This document shows, piece by piece, positions 30,863 to 39,928 of a DNA stretch of 39,928 nucleotides. The notes under the pieces were generated by a model. That model was given only the letters and a program-made list of their open reading frames with translations. It made no database searches and was not told the origin of the DNA. This stretch comes from Pseudoxanthomonas jiangsuensis (lineage in GTDB: Bacteria > Pseudomonadota > Gammaproteobacteria > Xanthomonadales > Xanthomonadaceae), in contig NZ_PDWL01000029.1 in the NCBI RefSeq assembly GCF_010093185.1, positions 1-39,928 of the forward strand. Reading direction: 5' to 3'. Every line of letters starts with the position of its first letter. Positions within the stretch are counted from its first letter, which is position 1. The position numbers were made by a program, and so were the translations under genes.

Positions 30863-31587
30863 GCGGTCTCGGTCTCCATGACGAACAGGCGGTCCAGGTC
30901 GGCGGCGTCGAGCGCGCGCCAGCGGCCTTCGGGAAGATCGTCCAGCGCCAGCCCGCCGACCTGCGGCCGGTGCAGCGCTTCGACGTGGTTGCCGGTGGCG
31001 GCGAACATCCGCCGCACCTGGTGGTAGCGGCCCTCGTGCAGGACCAGGCGCGCGCGGCGCGGGCCGAGCGCCTCGAACCCGGCCGGCAGCAAAGGCGTGG
31101 TCTCCGATTCCAGCATCAGGGTGCCGCTGGCGAACAGGGCCGCCTCGTCGCCGCGCAGGTCCTGGGCCAGGGTCGCCTCGTAGACCTTGGCCAGCTTCGA
31201 TTTCGGGGAAACGATCCGGTGCAGCAGGCCGCCGTCGTCGGTCAGCAGGAGCAGCCCGGTGGTGTCGCGATCCAGGCGGCCGACGGTGGACAGCACCGGG
31301 TCGCGCAGGCGGAAACGCGGCGGCAGCAGGTCGTAGACGATCCGGCCCTTGTCCTTGGTCGAGCAGGTGTAGCCGGCCGGCTTGTGCAGCATCAGCACCA
31401 GGCCCGCGGGCGGGTCCAGCGGCTCGCCGTCCACCCGCACGTTGTCGTGCTCGAGCGGATCGTCGGCGTACAGCACCTCGCCGGCGGCGTCGGTGACCCG
31501 GCCCTCGCGGAACATCCAGGCCACTTCCTTGCGGCTGCCGTAGCCCAGGTTGGCCAGGTGCTTGACCAGCTTCATCGACTTGCTCAT
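30859..31587 (-). CDS. rsuA: 16S rRNA pseudouridine synthase, RsuA-like
   Basis: A 242-residue RsuA-family enzyme that isomerises a uridine in 16S rRNA (U516 in E. coli). It has an S4 RNA-binding domain (about 5-60), the LHKPAGYTCS block, catalytic Asp106 in VGRLDRDTTGLLLLTDDG, and the C-terminal LVLHEGRYHQVRRMFAATGNHV. AGGAGG (31598-31603) and the overlap with the rsmC stop (ATGA, 31584-31587) fix the start at 31587. Middle gene of a three-gene overlapping unit. RluB/RluE-type specificity is less likely from the length. Confidence 0.9.
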   Translation of the reverse strand: MSKSMKLVKHLANLGYGSRKEVAWMFREGRVTDAAGEVLYADDPLEHDNVRVDGEPLDPPAGLVLMLHKPAGYTCSTKDKGRIVYDLLPPRFRLRDPVLSTVGRLDRDTTGLLLLTDDGGLLHRIVSPKSKLAKVYEATLAQDLRGDEAALFASGTLMLESETTPLLPAGFEALGPRRARLVLHEGRYHQVRRMFAATGNHVEALHRPQVGGLALDDLPEGRWRALDAADLDRLFVMETETA

Positions 31588-32678
31588 CGCCCGCCCTCCT
31601 TCACTGCGGCCTTCACCGCTTCGATCGCCTTGAAACCGCCGCCTTCGGCCAGCACCCGCACCGTGGCGAACGCGCGCCCCAGGGTCGCCTCGTACGGCAG
31701 GTGGCGGTTGGCGACCACGAACAGCCGCCCGCTTGGGCGCAAGGCCTGCGCGGCGACCTCGATGAAGCGCTGGCCCAGTTCCGGGCGGTCGCCGCGGTCG
31801 TGGGCGTGGAACGGCGGGTTGCTGACGATGAAGTCGTAGCCGCCGTGCGCCAGGCCGGCGGTGACGTCGTGCCAGTGGAAACCGAGCGCGACCCGGCCGG
31901 CATGCGCGGCCAGGTTGCCGTGCGCCAGTTCCAGTGCGCGCGCCTCGGCCTCGTACAGGTCCAGCGCGTGCACCCCGGGCGCGCGGCGCAGGACCTCGTC
32001 GGCCAGGTAGCCCCAGCAGGCGCCGAGGTCGGCGCCGCGTCCGCACAGGTCGGCCGGCAGCTGCGCCGCCAGCAGGGCCGAAGCCGGGTCGATCCGGTCC
32101 CAGGCGAACACGCCCGGGCGGCTGCGGTAGCGGCCGTCGAGGATCGGCCGCGGCGCGTCGGCCTGGCTCCAGCGCGCGGCCAGCGCGGCGTCGTGGGCGC
32201 CGTGCAGCGGTGGGGTCCAGAACACCCGGCAGTGGAACTTGGCCAGGGTCCCATCCAGGCCGGCCAACTGTTGCAGGTCCTTCTCGCGCGATTTCGCGCC
32301 CTCGTCGTTGGCCACCGCGGCGACCACCCGCGCGCCGGGCGCGGCCAGCGCGACCGCGCGCGCCAGCAGGGCCTGCGCCTCGTCGCGCTGGCGCGGCGGC
32401 AGGACCAGAATCAGGGCGGCGTCGCCGTCGCCTTCGAGCTGCGGATGCGCCTCGAGGCCGGCCAGGCGCAGGCCGTCGGCCAGCGGCTTAAAACCCTGTT
32501 CGCAGCGCAACGCCGCCAGCGGGTACTGGCGCAGGGGCCAGCCGTCGCGGCCGCGCAGGAACAGGATGCCGCCCTGGGCCGGCCATGCCAGCGCGCCGCT
32601 GTCGAACGGCAGCAGCAGGGCCTTGAGGGGATCGTCGTGGAGGGTCAAGCGGATCGGCAACCGGGAGCGGACCGGCAT
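31584..32678 (-). CDS. rsmC: Class I methyltransferase, RsmC-like
   Basis: A 364-residue protein with the RsmC/RlmG two-domain plan: a degenerate N-terminal methyltransferase-like half and a C-terminal SAM domain with motif I ADLGACWGYLADEVL, acidic motif DLYEAEARALELA, and catalytic NPPF in DFIVSNPPFHAHD. RsmC methylates G1207 of 16S rRNA at N2; pairing with an rRNA pseudouridine synthase supports an rRNA role. Motif I reads GACWG instead of the usual GCGxG. The ATG at 32678 lacks a ribosome site and overlaps a GATAAT -10-like box, so the true start may be slightly downstream (for example TTG six codons in). Confidence 0.85.
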   Translation of the reverse strand: MPVRSRLPIRLTLHDDPLKALLLPFDSGALAWPAQGGILFLRGRDGWPLRQYPLAALRCEQGFKPLADGLRLAGLEAHPQLEGDGDAALILVLPPRQRDEAQALLARAVALAAPGARVVAAVANDEGAKSREKDLQQLAGLDGTLAKFHCRVFWTPPLHGAHDAALAARWSQADAPRPILDGRYRSRPGVFAWDRIDPASALLAAQLPADLCGRGADLGACWGYLADEVLRRAPGVHALDLYEAEARALELAHGNLAAHAGRVALGFHWHDVTAGLAHGGYDFIVSNPPFHAHDRGDRPELGQRFIEVAAQALRPSGRLFVVANRHLPYEATLGRAFATVRVLAEGGGFKAIEAVKAAVKEGGR

Positions 32679-32713
32679 TATCCGCCATCGCCGCTGGCCG
32701 GGACCCGAACGCC

Positions 32714-32727
32714 GTGACCTGGATCAA
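32714..32727. promoter_or_regulatory. FNR/ANR-type box
   Basis: GTGAC-CTGG-ATCAA fits the FNR-class consensus TTGAT-N4-ATCAA with a perfect right half and three of five in the left. Its centre is 55 bases before the small gene at 32776. If it acts at -41.5, transcription would start near 32762, just before the GGGAGG ribosome site, so the spacing is right for activation by an oxygen- or NO-sensing regulator. Confidence 0.55.
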
Positions 32728-32775
32728 GGCAGCCGGGCGCCCGGCGCGCGATCCTGCCGGCATGGGAGGCCCGCC

Positions 32776-33003
32776 ATGAACCGAGCTGCATCTGCGCTGG
32801 AAATCGACGGCGCCCGCGTGGCCGAGCGGATCGGCCTGGAGGTGGCCGCGTTCCGGCAGCTGATGGACGACGGCAAGATCGCGGTGCTGTGCGAGCGCGG
32901 CACCGGCGAGGACGCCGGCACCTGGCGCGCGACCTTCTACTACGGCCGGCAACGGGCGCGGTTCCTGATCGATGCGCGCGGACGCGCCACCGATGCGCCC
33001 TGA
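32776..33003 (+). CDS. Small protein, DUF6522-like
   Basis: A 75-residue cytosolic protein: ALEIDGARVAERIGLEVAAFRQLMDDGKIAVLCERGTGEDAGTWRATFYYG (two helices, then strands) and RARFLIDARGRATD. It resembles, from memory, the DUF6522 family found near respiratory and denitrification genes; the assignment needs a profile search. GGGAGG (32764-32769) six bases before the ATG supports translation, and an FNR-type box lies upstream. It is divergent from rsmC and convergent with the aldo/keto reductase gene. Function unknown. Confidence 0.75.
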   Translation: MNRAASALEIDGARVAERIGLEVAAFRQLMDDGKIAVLCERGTGEDAGTWRATFYYGRQRARFLIDARGRATDAP

Positions 33004-33036
33004 ACGCATGCCGCCCGGGCGAACCGTGCGGGAGGC

Positions 33037-34071
<1,035 letters not shown>

Positions 34072-34198
34072 CGGGATGCCTCGGGGGAAGGAACGGGCCG
34101 CCATTCCACCCCGATGCGCCGGCCGGCTCAAGCCCGCCGGCGGAACGCCGGGTTGCGCCACGGATCGCGCAGGACCCGCGGCGCTCCGGCAGCCGCGC

Positions 34199-35491
34199 TC
34201 ACTCGCGGTAGACGCGCCCGCCCTTCATCACGAAGCGCACCTGTTCCAGCACCGACACGTCCTGCAGAGGATCGCCGTCCACCGCGATCAGGTCGGCGGC
34301 CAGGCCGGGCTTGAGCGCGCCGGTTTCCCCTTCGATCCCGAACAGCGCGGCGGTGTTGAGCGTGGCCGCCTGGATCGCCTGCAAAGGGGTCATGCCGAAG
34401 CGGACCATGCGCGCGAACTGGCGCGCGTTCTGCCCGTGCGGATACACCCCGGCGTCGGTGCCGAAGGCCATCCGCACCCCGGCCTGGTGGGCGCGGCGGA
34501 AGCTCTCGCGCTGGATCCCGCCGGTGCGCCTTTCCTTCTCCAGCGACTCGGGCAGGATCCCGGCCTTCTCGCCCTCGCCGAGGATGTACTCGGTGTTGTA
34601 GATGTCCATCACCAGCATCGCGCCGTTCTTCTTCGCCAGGGCGATGCCGGCGTCGTCGATGAAGCTGGCATGCTCGATCGAATCGACCCCGGCCTTGAGC
34701 GCGTTGAGGATGCCACCGGCGCCGTGCGCGTGCGAGGCGACCTTGCGGCCGTGGCTGTGGGCCTCGTCGACCAGTGCCTGCAGTTCCTCCAGGGTGTACT
34801 GCGGCGCGCCGACCTGGGTGCCCTTGGACAGCACCCCGCCGGTGGAGCAGGTCTTGATCACGTCGGCGCCGAACTTGACGTTCTGCCGCACCTGGCGCCG
34901 CACTTCCCAGGGGCCGTCGGCCACGCCCTCGCCCACCGCCTTCTCCTCGTACGGCAGCAGGTTGTTGTCCGAGCAGTGGCCGCCGGTGATGCCCACCGGG
35001 ATGCCGGCGGCGACGACCCGCGGGCCGTCGACCAGGCCCTCGGCGATGGCGTCGCGCAGGGCCACGTCGGCGTAGCCGGACGAGCCGAGGTTGCGCACGG
35101 TGGTGAAGCCGGCCAACAGGGTGGCGCGGGCGTTGCGCGCGCCGTACAGGGTGGCCAGCGGCAAAGATTCGCCCAGCTCGTTGTAGCCGTGCTTGTCGGC
35201 ATCGCCGATCAGGTGCACGTGCGCGTCCATCAGCCCCGGCAGCACGGTGCGCCCGGACAGGTCGTGGACCGTGGCCCCCGGCGGCGGCGGCAGGGCGGCG
35301 GCCGGCTCGATCCGGGCGATGCGCCCGTCCTCGACCAGGATCGCGCGGTCCGGCAAAAGCCGGCCCGACTCCACGTCCAGCAGTTGCCCGGCGCGGACGT
35401 AGACGGTTTCGGCCGCCGCCGCCAGCGGCAGGGCCAGCAGCAGGGACAGCGACAGGGCGGCGCGGCGCGGCCGGGAAAGGCGCAATGGCAT
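34199..35491 (-). CDS. Exported amidohydrolase (imidazolonepropionase / Xaa-Pro dipeptidase-like)
   Basis: Metal-dependent hydrolase of 430 residues with a Sec signal (MPLRLSRPRRAALSLSLLLALPLAAAA, cleaved near 27). Metal ligands follow the amidohydrolase pattern: His91 and His93 (DAHVHLIG), bridging Lys213 (VIKTCSTGG), His254 (ASHAHG), His274 (SIEHASF) and Asp346 (FGTDAG). The carboxylated-Lys binuclear subtype with KTCSTGG is shared with periplasmic Xaa-Pro or basic-residue carboxypeptidases and prolidase-like enzymes, so a dipeptide substrate is plausible. GGAG eight bases before the ATG. Confidence 0.9.
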   Translation of the reverse strand: MPLRLSRPRRAALSLSLLLALPLAAAAETVYVRAGQLLDVESGRLLPDRAILVEDGRIARIEPAAALPPPPGATVHDLSGRTVLPGLMDAHVHLIGDADKHGYNELGESLPLATLYGARNARATLLAGFTTVRNLGSSGYADVALRDAIAEGLVDGPRVVAAGIPVGITGGHCSDNNLLPYEEKAVGEGVADGPWEVRRQVRQNVKFGADVIKTCSTGGVLSKGTQVGAPQYTLEELQALVDEAHSHGRKVASHAHGAGGILNALKAGVDSIEHASFIDDAGIALAKKNGAMLVMDIYNTEYILGEGEKAGILPESLEKERRTGGIQRESFRRAHQAGVRMAFGTDAGVYPHGQNARQFARMVRFGMTPLQAIQAATLNTAALFGIEGETGALKPGLAADLIAVDGDPLQDVSVLEQVRFVMKGGRVYRE

Positions 35492-35577
35492 GGAACGGCT
35501 CCGGGGTGCGTGGCCGCCGACTCTAGCAACCGGCCGCGGGCTGCGCCTATTCCGGGCGAAGCGGACCGGCGCGCGGC

Positions 35578-35961
35578 TCAGGAATGCTGCGGCTCGACCA
35601 CCACCGCCGTGCCGTAGCACAGCACCTCGGTCAGGCCGGACATCAGCTCGGTGGCGTCGTAGCGCACCGCGATCACCGCGTTGGCGCCCAGCTGGCGCGC
35701 GTGCAGCACCATGTCGCGGTAGGTCTCACTGCGCGCCTGCTCGCACAGCTCGGTGTAGATGGTGATGTTGCCGCCGAACAGCGTCTGCAGCCCGCCCAGG
35801 AAGTTGCCGACCACCGAGCGCGAGCGCACGGTGATCCCGCGCACCAGCCCGAGGCTGCGCACCACCCGGTAACCTGCCAGCTCCGGCGCGGTGGTGACCA
35901 TGCTGTCGTCCAGCCGCGGCGAGGTCGCCATGGCGGGTGCGGAATTGTACGGATCGGCCAT
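35578..35961 (-). CDS. ybjQ: YbjQ / UPF0145 family protein
   Basis: A 127-residue protein with the YbjQ core: [68 protein letters not shown] (two adjacent blocks) and [12 protein letters not shown]. The family is a pentameric alpha/beta protein of unknown function. The ATG at 35961 is chosen because GGGGAG lies nine bases upstream; starting at the internal ATG at 35901 would give exactly the E. coli length of 107, so the first 20 residues are doubtful. Divergent from the HipA-like gene. Confidence 0.88.
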   Translation of the reverse strand: MADPYNSAPAMATSPRLDDSMVTTAPELAGYRVVRSLGLVRGITVRSRSVVGNFLGGLQTLFGGNITIYTELCEQARSETYRDMVLHARQLGANAVIAVRYDATELMSGLTEVLCYGTAVVVEPQHS

Positions 35962-36059
35962 TGCCCCGTTCTCCCCAGGATCGTCGCGCACGCAGGCCGC
36001 GCGCCCCGCGCCAAGGTAGCACCGCCACCGGCGGGCGGCGCGGACGCTATCCTTGGCCC

Positions 36060-36830
36060 ATGCCGCTGCGCCGCCTGTCCGCCACCCGCTACGTCACCCC
36101 GCTGCGCGAGGGCGGCTCCATGCCAGCCGTGGTCGAGGCCGATGACCAGGGCCTGTACGTGCTCAAGTTCCGCGGCGCCGGGCAGGGACCGAAGGCGCTG
36201 GTGGCCGAGGCGATCTGCGGCGCGCTGGCGCACGCGCTCGAACTGCCGGTGCCCGAGATCGTGCTGGTGGACCTGGACGCCGACCTGGCCCGCACCGAGG
36301 GCGACCCGGAGATCCAGGCGCTGATCCGCGCCAGCGCCGGCCTCAACCTGGGCATGGACTACCTGCCCGGCGCGCTGAACTTCGACCCGGTGGCCGAGCA
36401 GCCCGATCCGGAACTGGCCTCGCGGATCGTCTGGTTCGACGCCTTCACCAGCAACGTCGACCGCACCGCCCGCAATCCGAACATGCTGGTCTGGCACGAC
36501 CGCCTGTACCTGATCGACCACGGCGCGGCGCTGTACTTCCACCACGGCTGGGACGGCGACCTCGCCCAGGCCGCGCGGCCCTTCGCCCTGATCCGCGACC
36601 ACGTGCTGCTGCGCTGGGCCACGCGGCTGGCGGAGGTGGACGCGGCGATGGCGCGAAGGCTGGCCGGCGCGATCGACGAGGCGGTCGCGCAGGTGCCCGA
36701 CGACTGGCTGCAGGGCCCGGACGCGTTCGCCGGCCCGGACACGCAGCGCCAGGCCTATGCCGGCTACCTGCATGCGCGCCTGGCCGGACGCGCGGGTTTC
36801 GTCCAGGAGGCGATCCGTGCGCACGGCTGA
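36060..36830 (+). CDS. HipA-like kinase
   Basis: A 256-residue protein of the compact HipA-like kinase family (about half the size of E. coli HipA, lacking its N-terminal subdomain). Kinase residues appear intact: Lys36 in LYVLKFRG, Gly-rich RGAGQG (38-43), Glu50, the catalytic segment [15 protein letters not shown] with Asp134 and Asn139, and the metal Asp153 in [10 protein letters not shown]. HipA phosphorylates glutamyl-tRNA synthetase; the target here is unknown. No HipB antitoxin is nearby. It overlaps a DUF3037 gene by 14 bases. TATCCT (36048-36053) ends six bases before the ATG and no ribosome site is present, so the mRNA may be leaderless. Confidence 0.85.
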   Translation: MPLRRLSATRYVTPLREGGSMPAVVEADDQGLYVLKFRGAGQGPKALVAEAICGALAHALELPVPEIVLVDLDADLARTEGDPEIQALIRASAGLNLGMDYLPGALNFDPVAEQPDPELASRIVWFDAFTSNVDRTARNPNMLVWHDRLYLIDHGAALYFHHGWDGDLAQAARPFALIRDHVLLRWATRLAEVDAAMARRLAGAIDEAVAQVPDDWLQGPDAFAGPDTQRQAYAGYLHARLAGRAGFVQEAIRAHG

Positions 36831-37221
36831 CACCTACGACTACGCGGTGATCCGCGTGGTGCCGCGCGTGGAGCGCGAGGAGTTCGTCAACGTCGGCATC
36901 ATCCTCTCGTGCGAGCGCGCCGGCTTCCTGCAGGCGCGGATCGAACTGGACGAGGCGCGCGTGCGCGCGCTGGACCCGACCGTCGACCTGGCGATGGTGC
37001 GCCGGCACCTGGCCGCGATCCCGGCGATCTGCCGTGGCGGCGAGGCCGCCGCGCCGATCGGGCTGCTGCCGCCGCGCGCGCGCTTCCACTGGCTCACCGC
37101 CCGGCGCAGCGCGGTCATCCAGACCTCGTCCACGCACATGGGCCGCTGCGGCGACCTGGAGGCCACGCTCGAGCACCTGATGGAGACGATGGTGCGGCCG
37201 CCGCGCCCGCGCGCCGGCTGA
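36817..37221 (+). CDS. DUF3037 family protein
   Basis: A 134-residue protein matching DUF3037: TYDYAVIRVVPRVEREEFVNVGIILSCERAGFLQAR, then a helical middle and FHWLTARRSAVIQTSSTHMGRCGDLEATLEHLMETMV. Start is GTG at 36817, six bases after a perfect AGGAGG that lies inside the end of the HipA-like gene; the 14-base overlap implies tight coupling. It is commonly found beside compact HipA-like kinases, so it is the natural candidate for substrate, partner or antidote; the role is unknown. Confidence 0.88.
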   Translation: MRTADTYDYAVIRVVPRVEREEFVNVGIILSCERAGFLQARIELDEARVRALDPTVDLAMVRRHLAAIPAICRGGEAAAPIGLLPPRARFHWLTARRSAVIQTSSTHMGRCGDLEATLEHLMETMVRPPRPRAG

Positions 37222-37250
37222 GGCCGCCCGCGACGCCGTCCGCGCCCCGC

Positions 37251-38336
37251 TCAGTCCACGTGCCGCAGGGACACCCGCTTGACCGCGCACAGCAGGCGGT
37301 AGGCGCTGGTCTGGCTGCGCGCGACCACCTCCGCCGCCGGCACCTGCCGGCCCCACAGCTCCACCGCGCTGCCGACGCCGGCCTGCGGATGCTCGCTGAG
37401 GTCCACCGTGAGCATGTCCATCGAGACCCGGCCGACCAGGCGGCCCGGGCGGCCGTCGATCGCCACCGGGGTGCCGTTGACCGCGTACTGCGGATAGCCG
37501 TCGGCATAGCCCATGGCGACCACGCCCACCCGGGTCGGCCGTTCGGTGACGAAGCGCGCGCCGTAGCCCACGGGCTCGCCGGCCGGCAGTTCGCGCACCG
37601 CGATCACCTTCGATTCCAGGGTCATCACCGGGCGCAGGGCGGCCGCCGCCGGATGCGCCTGCGCGAACGGGGAGACGCCGTACAGCATCAGCCCCGGACG
37701 CGCCCACTCGGCCCGCGCCTGCGGCCAGCCCAGCAGGGCCGGCGAGTTGCACAGGCTGCTTTCGCCCGGCAGGCCGGCGGTGGCGGCGGCGAAATTCGCC
37801 AGCTGTTCGCCGGTACGGGCGCAGTCCGGTTCGTCGGCGCGGGCGAAGTGGCTCATCTTCACGATCGCGCCGACGTGCGGCAGCGCTCGCAGGCGCTGCC
37901 AGGCGTCGCGGTAGTCGGCGGCATCGATCCCGACCCGGTGCATGCCCGAGTCCAGCTTCAGCCACACGTCCACCGGTCGCGGCAAAGGGGTGCGCTCCAG
38001 CGCCTCGACCTGCCAGGGCGCGTGGACCACGGTCCACAGCCCGTGCTCGACGATCAAAGCCAGTTCGCCGGCCTCGAAGAAGCCTTCCAGCAACAGGATC
38101 GGCGCGCGGATGCCGGCCTCGCGCAGGGCCAGCGCCTCCTCGATGCAGGCCACCGCGAAACCGTCGGCCTCGGCCTCCAGCGCGGCCGCGCAGCGCACCG
38201 CGCCGTGGCCGTAGGCATCGGCCTTGACCACCGCCAGGGCGCGGCCGCCGCCCCCGTGTCCGCCGCAAAGCGCGCGCGCCAGCCGGTAGTTGTGGCGCAG
38301 GGCATCGAGGTCGATCAGGGCACGGGCGGGGCGCAT
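37251..38336 (-). CDS. alr: Alanine racemase (catabolic, DadX-type by context)
   Basis: PLP enzyme that interconverts L- and D-alanine, 361 residues. PLP Lys38 is in [11 protein letters not shown], the catalytic Tyr258 in EPVGYGARF, and further signatures are [11 protein letters not shown] and [16 protein letters not shown]. Position directly after dadA (113 bases) indicates the catabolic DadX role, though it could also supply cell-wall D-alanine if no other alr exists. The ATG at 38336 lacks a strong ribosome site; upstream frame to 38597 overlaps dadA and is rejected. Confidence 0.95.
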   Translation of the reverse strand: MRPARALIDLDALRHNYRLARALCGGHGGGGRALAVVKADAYGHGAVRCAAALEAEADGFAVACIEEALALREAGIRAPILLLEGFFEAGELALIVEHGLWTVVHAPWQVEALERTPLPRPVDVWLKLDSGMHRVGIDAADYRDAWQRLRALPHVGAIVKMSHFARADEPDCARTGEQLANFAAATAGLPGESSLCNSPALLGWPQARAEWARPGLMLYGVSPFAQAHPAAAALRPVMTLESKVIAVRELPAGEPVGYGARFVTERPTRVGVVAMGYADGYPQYAVNGTPVAIDGRPGRLVGRVSMDMLTVDLSEHPQAGVGSAVELWGRQVPAAEVVARSQTSAYRLLCAVKRVSLRHVD

Positions 38337-38392
38337 TCGGGACGGATTGGGGATCTGTGGAAACGCTGGCGGGACGCGGTCAGGCGCGGGAT

Positions 38393-38408
38393 CCCGGCAT
38401 GCGCCGGG
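38393..38408. repeat. Dispersed CCCGGC..GCCGGG hairpin (copy 3)
   Basis: CCCGGCATGCGCCGGG differs at one base from the core repeated at 5755-5770 and 14992-15007. Here it lies in the 113-base gap between dadA and alr on the same strand, where full termination would not be expected, so it may tune or process the dadA-alr mRNA. Confidence 0.45.
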
Positions 38409-38449
38409 GCGACGGGTCGGGGCCGGCGGCGCGCGGGCGCGCCGGCGGA

Positions 38450-39763
38450 TCAGCGCGCCATTGTCGCCGGACTGGCCTCGATCGGCTCGGCCGCGGCGAT
38501 CCGGCCGCCGCCGTAGCGCGAGATGTCCAGGCCTTCGCGGCCGATCCCGGTCGGCCGGCAGGCGATCACGTCGGCCAGGTAGCGGCCCGAGCCGCAAGCC
38601 ATGGTCCAGCCCAGGGTGCCGTGGCCGGTGTTGAGGAACAGGTTGCGCAGGGCGGTGGCGCCGACCACCGGGGTGCCGTCCGGGGTGGCCGGACGCAGGC
38701 CGGTCCAGAACTCGGCGCGGGCCAGGTCGCCGCCCTGCGGATACAGGTCGTTGACCACCAGTTCAAGGGTCGCGCGGCGGCGCGGGTCCAGGCCCAGGTC
38801 GTAACCGGACACCTCGGCCATGCCGCCGACCCGGATCCTCCGGTCGAAGCGGGTGATGGCGATCTTGTAGCTCTCGTCCAGGATCGTGGACGCCGGCGCC
38901 ATCGCCGGATCGACGATCGGCAGGGTCAGCGAATAGCCCTTGAGCGGATACACCGGCAGGTCGATCCCCAGCGGCCGCAGCAGCTTCGGCGACCAGCTGC
39001 CCAACGCCAGCACGTAGCGGTCGGCGCGCTCGACGCGGCCGTCGATGCGCACCCCGGTCACCCGCTCGCCGTCGGCCTCGATCGCCTCGATCGTGGCGCC
39101 GTAGCGGAATTCCACGCCCTGCGCCCGCGCCATCTGCGCCAGGCGCGCGGTGAACAGCTGGCAGTCGCCGGTCTGGTCGCCGGGCAGGCGCAGGGCGCCG
39201 ACCAACTTGTCGGCGGTGGCCGCCAGCGCCGGCTCGACCCGGGCGATGCCTTCGCGGTCCAGCAGTTCGTAGGGCACGCCGGCCTCGCGCAGCACCGCGA
39301 TGTCGCGCGCGGCGGCATCGAGCTGGGCGGCGGTGCGGAACAGCTGGGTGGTGCCGAGCTGGCGGCCCTCGTAGGCCAGGCCAGTCTCGGCGCGCAGCTC
39401 GTCCAGGCAGTCGCGGCTGTATTCGGCCAGGCGGACCATGCGCTCCTTGTTCACCGCGTAGCGCGCCGCGGTGCAGTTGCGCAGCATCCGCGCCAACCAC
39501 AGGTACTGCTGCGGGTCGGCGGTGGGCCGGATCGCCAGCGGCGCGTGCTTCTGGAACAGCCACTTCAGCGCCTTCAGCGGCACTCCGGGCGCGGCCCAGG
39601 GCGAGGCGTAGCCGGGCGAGATCTGGCCGGCGTTGGCGTAGCTGGTGGACAGCGCCGGGCCCGGCTCGCGGTCGGCCACGGTCACCTCGAAGCCGGCGCG
39701 CGCCAGGTACCAGGCGCTGGTCACGCCGATCACCCCGCTGCCCAACACCAGAACCCGCTGCAT
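38450..39763 (-). CDS. dadA: D-amino acid dehydrogenase small subunit
   Basis: FAD enzyme that oxidises D-alanine to pyruvate, feeding electrons to the respiratory chain; 437 residues. FAD motif [30 protein letters not shown] (residues 4-33, GxGxxG), then [24 protein letters not shown] typical of DadA, and the C-terminal FAD block [39 protein letters not shown] (adjacent segments). GGGAGG six bases before the ATG at 39763. First gene of dadA-alr. Divergent from a gene starting at 39915. Confidence 0.95.
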   Translation of the reverse strand: MQRVLVLGSGVIGVTSAWYLARAGFEVTVADREPGPALSTSYANAGQISPGYASPWAAPGVPLKALKWLFQKHAPLAIRPTADPQQYLWLARMLRNCTAARYAVNKERMVRLAEYSRDCLDELRAETGLAYEGRQLGTTQLFRTAAQLDAAARDIAVLREAGVPYELLDREGIARVEPALAATADKLVGALRLPGDQTGDCQLFTARLAQMARAQGVEFRYGATIEAIEADGERVTGVRIDGRVERADRYVLALGSWSPKLLRPLGIDLPVYPLKGYSLTLPIVDPAMAPASTILDESYKIAITRFDRRIRVGGMAEVSGYDLGLDPRRRATLELVVNDLYPQGGDLARAEFWTGLRPATPDGTPVVGATALRNLFLNTGHGTLGWTMACGSGRYLADVIACRPTGIGREGLDISRYGGGRIAAAEPIEASPATMAR

Positions 39764-39914
39764 CGCACGCCTCCCGGCAGGCGCATCCACTGGCCCGATT
39801 GCCAGTTCCCGCGCAATGGGCGCAGTGTATCCAGCGTTATCTGGTTGTTTTTTCCTATTTTCTGGCGTGAACTGGTGGAAACCCCCGTTCAACGCCAAGC
39901 CGACGGAGATTTCC
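39764..39914. promoter_or_regulatory. dadA divergent control region
   Basis: 151 bases. The centre (about 39838-39866) is markedly AT-rich for this genome, with T6 and TATTTT. A small hairpin ACTGGC/GCCAGT (39789-39806) lies in the dadA leader. TACACT near 39826-39831 on the minus strand is a weak -10 for dadA. In E. coli and relatives dadA is controlled by Lrp, which prefers AT-rich sites; the same is possible here. Confidence 0.35.
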
Positions 39915-39928
39915 ATGGCCACCCGCCC
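39915..39928 (+). CDS. Start of a divergent gene, cut by the window edge
   Basis: ATGGCCACCCGCCC gives MATRP-type residues only. GGAG (39905-39908) six bases upstream supports a real start. The product cannot be identified from four codons; an Lrp/AsnC-family regulator is often divergent from dadA in related genomes, which is a guess from context. Confidence 0.5.

Noticed and set aside
36060..36830. Classical HipBA toxin-antitoxin locus
   Set aside because: No HipB-like HTH gene is present, and the kinase is the short form lacking HipA's N-terminal subdomain.
39789..39853. Terminator ending in the T6 run near dadA
   Set aside because: The stem before the T run (CCAG/CTGG) is only four base pairs, too weak to call.

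Overview
The window is one GC-rich (about 70 percent by eye) chromosomal segment of a gammaproteobacterium, most likely a member of the Xanthomonadaceae (Lysobacter, Luteimonas or Pseudoxanthomonas type). Evidence: a Crp homologue that matches Xanthomonas Clp closely and is divergent from speD, monofunctional trpC and trpD, a lipoyl-domain-containing dihydrolipoyl dehydrogenase next to aceF, and dispersed TGTAGGAGCCGG palindromes typical of this family. Gene density is high, and almost all of it is housekeeping.

Layout. 1-6000: coq7 (ubiquinone hydroxylase), a SugE/Gdx guanidinium exporter preceded by a clear guanidine-II (mini-ykkC) riboswitch with an overlapping terminator, speD, clp, and a leftward trpD-trpC-HAD phosphatase run. 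5860-13746: the complete F1Fo ATP synthase operon, transcribed leftward in the order atpI-B-E-F-H-A-G-D-C. A small Ala/Pro-rich lipoprotein gene is inserted between atpG and atpD. A good extended -10 promoter lies upstream of atpI. Divergent from it, a sigma-E-like promoter is followed about 70 bases later by a strong intrinsic terminator, with no ORF between. This is a candidate small RNA gene placed just before an outer-membrane barrel gene. 15035-18578: aceF-lpdA, with two tandem lipoyl domains on the E3 component.

19022-25419: an OmpW-like barrel, a YiiX-like papain-fold protein, the metNIQ methionine importer, an EamA transporter, yajQ and a DUF1415 gene. 25444-29951: a Tat-exported GH127-like protein, a TonB-dependent copper receptor with the CxxxM copper motif, and a DUF2946 protein. 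30173-32678: an overlapping leftward operon rsmC-like / rsuA-like / HAD phosphatase. 32714-33003: a small gene behind an FNR/ANR-type box. 33037-35961: aldo/keto reductase, exported amidohydrolase, YbjQ. 36060-37221: a HipA-like kinase overlapping a DUF3037 gene. 37251-39763: dadA and alr, the D-alanine catabolic pair, with the start of a divergent gene at the right edge.

Two 107-base REP-pair elements (19715-19821 and 30071-30177) are about 95 percent identical. Each supplies the TAG stop codon of the neighbouring leftward gene at the same position in the repeat. I saw no tRNA, rRNA, CRISPR array, prophage, IS element or recognisable defence island. The strongest candidates for new biology are the putative sigma-E small RNA at about 13903-13970, the lipoprotein inside the atp operon, the REP elements that set gene ends, the tandem-lipoyl E3, and the HipA-like/DUF3037 pair.
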